From: Desulfobacterales bacterium
GTDB lineage: Bacteria; Desulfobacterota; Desulfobacteria; Desulfobacterales; UBA11574
Reading direction: 5' to 3'
Length of the DNA stretch: 6,485 nt
Assembly (NCBI GenBank): GCA_030601485.1
Contig: JAUVTO010000102.1
Coordinates: forward strand, 1-6,485
The first letter of the stretch is position 1. Every line of letters begins with the position of its first letter. Shown in pieces: positions 5,364 through 6,485 of this stretch. The notes under the pieces are model-generated. The model saw only the letters and a list, made by a program, of their open reading frames with translations, was not told the origin of the DNA and did not search any database. A program made the position numbers and the translations under genes.

Positions 5364-5825
5364 ATGGTAACCAAAATGATTTCCGGCGGTCAGACCGGCG
5401 CTGACCGGGCCGCGCTTGATGTAGCTATTAAGCTGGGAATTTCACATGGCGGATGGATACCCAAAGGGCGGTTAACGGAAAACGGGATGCTGGATGACAA
5501 ATACCAGCTAAAGGAAATGGAGACGACCAACTATAACAAACGCACGGAACAAAACGTGATAGACTCCGACGGCACCCTGATATTATCACATGGTAAACCC
5601 ACCACCGGAGGTTCAGATTATACTCGAGACATGGTGCTTCGTCATGGACGGCCGTGGCTACATATAGATTTGAACAAGACCCTGTCTTCTCAAGCCGCGA
5701 GACAAATCAAATCCTGGGTTGCGGAACATGAAATTAAAGTCCTAAATGTAGCAGGGCCCAGAGCAAGCAAGGACCCTGCCATCTACCTGTCCACGATGGA
5801 GATCCTGGAAAGCGCTTTGTGCTGA
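5364..5825 (+). CDS. Circularly permuted YpsA-like protein ('putative molybdenum carrier' family)
   Basis: The 153-residue protein begins with a nucleotide-binding-type glycine loop, ISGGQTGADRAALDVAI (6-22), followed by GISHGGWIPKGR (25-36), the YxxRTExNVxDSDGTLIL region (57-74), a second glycine-rich loop TTGGSDYTRDM (80-90), and an end with VLNVAGPRAS (126-135). These are the landmarks of the permuted YpsA/SLOG group of Rossmann-like proteins (Pfam calls it a putative molybdenum carrier after a plant-type similarity). SLOG members bind nucleotides or nucleotide-derived ligands; the true ligand here is unknown and the molybdenum label is weakly founded. The ATG at 5364 is preferred over the upstream in-frame TTG because GGAGAG (5350-5355) lies eight bases ahead. 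It follows the deacetylase by 76 bases and precedes the phosphatase by 38, with no terminator on either side. Confidence 0.85.
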   Translation: MVTKMISGGQTGADRAALDVAIKLGISHGGWIPKGRLTENGMLDDKYQLKEMETTNYNKRTEQNVIDSDGTLILSHGKPTTGGSDYTRDMVLRHGRPWLHIDLNKTLSSQAARQIKSWVAEHEIKVLNVAGPRASKDPAIYLSTMEILESALC

Positions 5826-5863
5826 GTCCTCTTGCTTGCCATAAAATCTTTAATGGAAGTGAT

Positions 5864-6316
5864 ATGCTAAACATTGTTTTTGTATGTACGGGAAATATCT
5901 GCCGCAGTCCTATGGCAGAAGGTTTTTTGCGATATAAATGGCTTGGAATGGAACGTGGTGATCTCATTGTTTCATCCATGGGCATTCACGGTGTAAATGA
6001 TTCTCCGGCCACCGAATATGCCCAGGCTGTCTGCAACAAAAACGGTTTTGACATTTCATCCCACAGAGCCCGATCTCTTGTCGGGGAAGAGTTGTTGAAG
6101 GCAGACCTGATTCTATGTATGGAACCGGTCCACAAGAAATTCGTTCAGGTTTTCTTTCCATGGCGTCGAGAAAGAGTTGCTCTCCTCAGCGCCTGGCCCG
6201 ATAAGGAAACCAGAAAAAGTTCCATCGAAGACCCCATGGGCGGTTCCTACAAAAAATACCAAAAAATATTTGGCATAATCAAGGAACACATAGAGCGAAT
6301 CATGCCCATGTTGTAA
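5864..6316 (+). CDS. Low-molecular-weight protein tyrosine phosphatase
   Basis: The 150-residue protein has the defining C-x5-R-S phosphate-binding loop almost at its N-terminus (C8 to R14-S15, in VCTGNICRSPMAEG), the SHRARSL motif (66-72) and the general-acid aspartate D123 in IEDPMGGSYKKYQ, all in the right order for a complete LMW-PTP. It would dephosphorylate protein tyrosine or arginine residues in the cytosol. The fold is shared with thioredoxin-type arsenate reductases, but those need a C-terminal redox cysteine pair that is absent here; C13 beside the catalytic C8 may allow the reversible disulfide known from this family. The frame is open from GTG 5819, but ATG 5864 is chosen because homology begins at MLNIVFVCTGN and GGAAG (5855-5859) precedes it. 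No kinase or polysaccharide gene is adjacent. No terminator is visible before the repeat downstream. Confidence 0.92.
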   Translation: MLNIVFVCTGNICRSPMAEGFLRYKWLGMERGDLIVSSMGIHGVNDSPATEYAQAVCNKNGFDISSHRARSLVGEELLKADLILCMEPVHKKFVQVFFPWRRERVALLSAWPDKETRKSSIEDPMGGSYKKYQKIFGIIKEHIERIMPML

Positions 6317-6348
6317 TCAAGGAACTTAATACAAAAGAACTAATCCAT

Positions 6349-6367
6349 GATGAATTCGTAAAAAATC
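6349..6367 (+). repeat. Degenerate extra copy of the repeat end
   Basis: GATGAATTCGTAAAAAATC resembles the start of the palindromic repeat (GACGGTTTCGTAAAAAGTT) that begins 26 bases later at 6375. It shares the TTCGTAAAAA core and is probably an eroded or tandem end of the same family, though an AT-rich chance match is possible. Confidence 0.3.
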
Positions 6368-6374
6368 CGATTTA

Positions 6375-6485
6375 GACGGTTTCGTAAAAAGTTCAAATTC
6401 AAGGCGTGCAAATTTTGTAATCATGAGGCGTACTTTTCGTACGTTGAATGATTACGAAATGCAGCACAACGCAGAAGTTGGACTT
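6375..6485. repeat. Palindromic MITE-like repeat, second copy, cut by the window end
   Basis: These 111 bases align without gaps to 2101-2211 with five substitutions (at 2107, 2120, 2155, 2162 and 2208 of the first copy). The window ends inside the right terminal inverted repeat, so about 14 more bases ending in an ACCGTC-like sequence are expected outside. The copy lies 58 bases after the phosphatase stop codon, again at a gene's 3' side, like the first copy beside the amidase gene. Confidence 0.85.

Noticed and set aside
5819..5863. GTG start for the phosphatase overlapping the previous gene
   Set aside because: The 15 extra residues precede the conserved LMW-PTP N-terminus, and the ATG at 5864 has its own GGAAG.

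Overview
The window reads as ordinary chromosomal DNA of a Gram-negative environmental bacterium, most likely of the Desulfobacterota (a Desulfobacterales-type sulfate reducer). This rests on the overall flavour of the PilZ, universal-stress and GAF signalling genes and on the dispersed repeats of the 'GTCATTCCGGC...' and 'GACGGTCTCGTAAAAAG' kinds, which I associate with such genomes. It is an inference from memory, not a search result.

Layout. Positions 4-371 hold a stand-alone PilZ (c-di-GMP receptor) gene closed by a clear rho-independent terminator. Just behind it, on the minus strand, lies a decayed helix-turn-helix regulator remnant whose end runs into the terminator. Two promoter-like sequences (529-558 and a near-consensus one at 576-604) then open a leader of about 210 bases before a pair of plus-strand genes: a divergent universal stress protein (825-1289) and a single-GAF-domain protein (1368-1919). 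Between this pair and a convergent minus-strand operon sits a nested repeat cluster (1998-2225). It has perfect 17-bp terminal inverted repeats, an inner REP-type hairpin pair, and a possible 6-bp target duplication at its edges. The palindromic half of the cluster (2101-2225) recurs at 6375-6485, where the window cuts it off.

The minus-strand operon (4139 to 2230) encodes a YbdL-type methionine/glutamine aminotransferase and a YafV/NIT2-type omega-amidase that overlap by 13 bases. Together they form the known glutamine transaminase-omega-amidase pathway: the transaminase converts a 2-oxo acid such as 4-methylthio-2-oxobutanoate to its amino acid, and the amidase removes the resulting 2-oxoglutaramate (or 2-oxosuccinamate), making the exchange irreversible.

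Divergent from it, a plus-strand group encodes a class II-type histone-deacetylase-fold deacetylase with a full zinc site (4340-5287), a circularly permuted YpsA-like 'putative molybdenum carrier' protein (5364-5825) and a low-molecular-weight protein tyrosine phosphatase (5864-6316). Gaps are 76 and 38 bases with no terminator between, so co-transcription is likely but unproven. The divergent intergenic region holds candidate promoters for both directions and a 13-bp palindrome.

I see no CRISPR, rRNA, tRNA, intact insertion sequence, phage or defence gene. The most informative non-coding signal is the palindromic repeat family, whose two copies differ at three testable stem positions, each giving better pairing in the second copy.
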